A stretch of 32,902 nt of DNA from DATBDE01 sp045805605. Its GTDB lineage: Bacteria; Actinomycetota; Thermoleophilia; Solirubrobacterales; Solirubrobacteraceae. The notes beneath the pieces are model-generated. The model was not told the DNA's origin, made no database searches, and worked only from the letters and a program-made list of their open reading frames with translations. Location: positions 1 to 32,902 of the forward strand of contig JBJMKX010000095.1 in the NCBI GenBank assembly GCA_045805605.1, in the 5' to 3' direction. The position numbers and the translations under genes are program-made. The number at the start of each line of letters is the position of its first letter. Within the stretch, counting starts at the first letter, position 1. Below, in pieces: positions 31,277-32,902 of this stretch.

Positions 31277-32014
31277 ATGCCCGCTCAGGCCTACGCCGGC
31301 AAGGAATGCGTCTGCCAGCTCCGTAGGGGGATCTGCGACCAGTCGTGCGTGCAGGGGATGCTCGAGACCCCGTTCTACATCGCGTGCCTGCGGCTGACCG
31401 GCCGCCGCTGCGTCGTCGTCGGCGGCGGTGACGTCGGCCTCGAGAAGGTCGAGGGTCTGCTCGCCTGCGACGCCGACGTCGTGCTGATCGCCCCCGACGC
31501 CGTCGCGCCGCTGCGCGACCTCGCCGAGGAGAGCTCGATCGCCTGGGAGCGGCGCCCGTACGAGACCGGCGACCTCGAGGCCACGTTCATGGCCATCGCC
31601 GCTACGAACGACACCGACGTCAACATCCGCGTCTTCGAGGACGCCGAGCGGCGGGCGATGCTCGTCAACGTCGTCGACGTGCCGCCGCTGTGCAACTTCA
31701 TCCTGCCGGCCATCGTGCGTCAGGGGCCGCTGGCAATCGCGATCTCGACCGCCGGGGCGTCACCCGCCCTGGCCAAGCGGCTCAAGCGCGAGATCGGCGA
31801 GACCTACGGCGAGCCCTACGCGCGGCTCGCCATCCTGCTCAACGAGGCACGCGGCTGGGCAAAGGCGACGCTGCCGACCTACCAGGACCGCAAGGAGTTC
31901 TTCGAGTCGATCGTCAATGGCGAGCCCGACCCCGTGCAGCTGCTCCGCGACGGCGACGAGGTCGCCGTGCGCGACCTGATCGCCGCCGCGCAGCGCACGC
32001 ACGCACCGGCTTGA
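31277..32014 (+). CDS. precorrin-2 dehydrogenase / sirohydrochlorin ferrochelatase (CysG N-terminal/Met8 type)
   Basis: A 245-aa enzyme for siroheme synthesis: NAD-dependent oxidation of precorrin-2, possibly also iron insertion. The Rossmann motif is VVVGGGDVGLEK (46-57). AIAATNDTDVN holds the family's ATxDxxxN segment. NVVDVPPLCNFILPAIVRQG and AISTAGASPALAKRLKREI are hallmark blocks. It lacks the uroporphyrinogen methyltransferase half of full CysG. The first ~28 residues are an extension with four cysteines (Cys11, 13, 20, 24) ahead of MLETPFYIAC, where a compact version would start. ATG 31277 is supported by the promoter box. Its stop overlaps the moaC start by 4 bp. Confidence 0.88.
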   Translation: MPAQAYAGKECVCQLRRGICDQSCVQGMLETPFYIACLRLTGRRCVVVGGGDVGLEKVEGLLACDADVVLIAPDAVAPLRDLAEESSIAWERRPYETGDLEATFMAIAATNDTDVNIRVFEDAERRAMLVNVVDVPPLCNFILPAIVRQGPLAIAISTAGASPALAKRLKREIGETYGEPYARLAILLNEARGWAKATLPTYQDRKEFFESIVNGEPDPVQLLRDGDEVAVRDLIAAAQRTHAPA

Positions 32015-32502
32015 GCGAGCGCGAGCTCACCCACCTCGACGCAGCGGGCCAGGCCCGCATGGTCGACGTCGCCGACAAGCAGCCGACACAGCGGCGCGCC
32101 GTCGCGCGGGCGAAGCTTCGCATGACGCCCGAGACCGCGCGCGCGGTCGCGGCCGGGGACGCGCCCAAGGGCGACGTGCTCGGCACCGCCCGGATCGCCG
32201 GCATCCAGGCGGCGAAGCGGACGGCCGAGCTCATCCCGCTCTGCCACACGATCCCGCTGTCGTTCGTGGGCGTCGCAGGCGCCGTCGACACCGAGGCGGG
32301 CACGGTCACGGTGACGGCCGAGGCGCGCACGACCGCCGCCACCGGTGTGGAGATGGAGGCGCTGACCGCCGCGAGCGTCGCCGCGCTGACCGTCTACGAC
32401 ATGGTCAAGGGCATCGAGCAGGGGGTGGAGATCGCCGGCGTGCAGCTGCTCCATAAGAGTGGCGGCAAGGCGATCTACGGCAGCACCCCGCGGCCGGAGT
32501 GA
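32011..32502 (+). CDS. moaC: cyclic pyranopterin monophosphate synthase MoaC
   Basis: A 163-aa enzyme of molybdenum cofactor synthesis that forms cyclic pyranopterin phosphate after MoaA. Family motifs are clear: MVDVADKQPTQRRAVARA, KGDVLGTARIAGIQAAKRT, ELIPLCHTIPLS, TGVEMEALTAASVAALTVYD and a LLHKSGGK end. The TTG at 32011 overlaps the preceding stop (TTGA), matching the coupling style of other operons here. It is followed after one nucleotide by a mogA/moaB gene, so the three form an operon joining siroheme and Moco supply. Both cofactors serve assimilatory nitrate/nitrite or sulfite enzymes, but no such enzyme is in the window. moaA is not in view. Confidence 0.95.
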   Translation: MSERELTHLDAAGQARMVDVADKQPTQRRAVARAKLRMTPETARAVAAGDAPKGDVLGTARIAGIQAAKRTAELIPLCHTIPLSFVGVAGAVDTEAGTVTVTAEARTTAATGVEMEALTAASVAALTVYDMVKGIEQGVEIAGVQLLHKSGGKAIYGSTPRPE

Positions 32503-32503
32503 G

Positions 32504-32902
32504 ATGCGGGCTGCCGTGATCACGGTCAGCGACTCGCGGGCGGCTGGGGAAGCCGAGGACGAGAGCGGCTCCCGTCTGGCCGAATTCGCCGATTCGCTCG
32601 GTGCCGAGGTGGTCGGCCGCGAGACGGTCCCCGACGAGCAGCGGACGATCGAAGAGCGCCTGCGCCACTGGGCCGACGGAGGCGCCTGCGACGTGATCCT
32701 CACCACTGGCGGCACCGGGTTCGCGCCGCGCGACGTGACGCCCGAGGCGACCCGGGCGGTGATCGAGCGCGAGGCGCCGGGGATCGCCGAGGCGATGCGG
32801 AGTGCCTCGCGCGAGCACACTCGTCTGTGGATGGTCTCGCGTGGCGTCGCCGGGGTCCGCGGGCGGACCCTGATCGTCAACTTCCCCGGCGCCCCGAAGA
32901 GC
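32504..32902 (+). CDS. molybdopterin adenylyltransferase MogA/MoaB, 3'-truncated by window edge
   Basis: The frame is open for 133 codons to the last base. MRAAVITVSDSRAAGEAEDES, then DVILTTGGTGFAPRDVTPEAT and LIVNFPGAPKS, are the MoCF-domain motifs of MogA/MoaB, which adenylates molybdopterin before metal insertion. TTGGTGF and PRDVTPEAT mark the nucleotide- and pterin-binding loops. About 30 residues are expected beyond the window. The ATG is one nucleotide after the moaC stop, with the purine-rich end of moaC as the ribosome site. MogA and MoaB cannot be told apart from this piece; a CinA-type fusion cannot be excluded until the rest is seen. Confidence 0.9.
   Translation, partial: MRAAVITVSDSRAAGEAEDESGSRLAEFADSLGAEVVGRETVPDEQRTIEERLRHWADGGACDVILTTGGTGFAPRDVTPEATRAVIEREAPGIAEAMRSASREHTRLWMVSRGVAGVRGRTLIVNFPGAPKS

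Overview
The window is 32.9 kb of very GC-rich DNA, densely packed with genes on both strands. GTG, TTG and probably CTG starts, a BTAD-type regulator, the YqhQ/DUF1385 protein, a SpoIID/LytB protein and many leaderless-type promoters fit a high-GC actinobacterium. The gene mix suggests Thermoleophilia (Solirubrobacterales-like), but that placement is inference from recall of gene families and no marker gene is present. I see no rRNA, tRNA, CRISPR array, transposase, integrase or phage gene.

Layout. 1-4.8 kb: the 3' part of class II fumarase, an LtrA-family membrane protein (minus), a secreted TolB-like propeller protein, an acyltransferase and a methyltransferase. 4.8-8 kb: a minus-strand two-gene operon in which a TPP-dependent enzyme of the acetolactate-synthase fold overlaps a succinate-semialdehyde dehydrogenase by 4 bp; this resembles the 2-oxoglutarate decarboxylase/SSADH bypass of the TCA cycle. 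8-13.8 kb: a SpoIID/LytB protein, an NHL-repeat protein, an Asp-nucleophile alpha/beta hydrolase divergent from a TetR regulator, a small zinc-ribbon protein, a MaoC-like hydratase and a 5'-3' exonuclease. 13.9-18.8 kb: a six-gene minus-strand run pncB, short ftsH, methylmalonyl-CoA epimerase, a 78-aa unknown, a PAP2 phosphatase and ychF, with overlapping or near-touching ends. 18.8-25.3 kb: a 1,062-aa BTAD/AAA/TPR regulator, a TDT-family transporter bracketed by direct repeats, DUF1385 and an M20 peptidase. 25.5-30.9 kb: an MMPL transporter, rarA, a small GNAT-like protein and an aldehyde-dehydrogenase homologue that has lost its catalytic residues. 31.3-32.9 kb: a siroheme-synthesis dehydrogenase overlapping moaC, followed by a truncated mogA/moaB.

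The most notable non-coding signal is a 45-nt palindromic element present three times (880-924, 9417-9461, 13837-13881). Each copy lies between convergent genes and each has the same nested two-stem design; one copy supplies the stop codon of its neighbour. A second 36-nt repeat occurs at 4802-4837 and 25431-25466. A strong hairpin is embedded in the 5' coding part of rarA, and an imperfect duplicate of the DUF1385 3' end lies 1,113 bp from the original with a transporter gene between the two. About ten genes carry a TAnnnT -10-like hexamer 5-10 nt before the start codon, pointing to leaderless transcripts; this also helped choose several starts.

Metabolic themes are the TCA cycle (fumarase, decarboxylase/SSADH pair, methylmalonyl-CoA epimerase feeding succinyl-CoA), NAD salvage (pncB) and siroheme plus molybdenum-cofactor synthesis. 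Most genes are ordinary housekeeping or accessory genes. I found no defence system or biosynthetic cluster.
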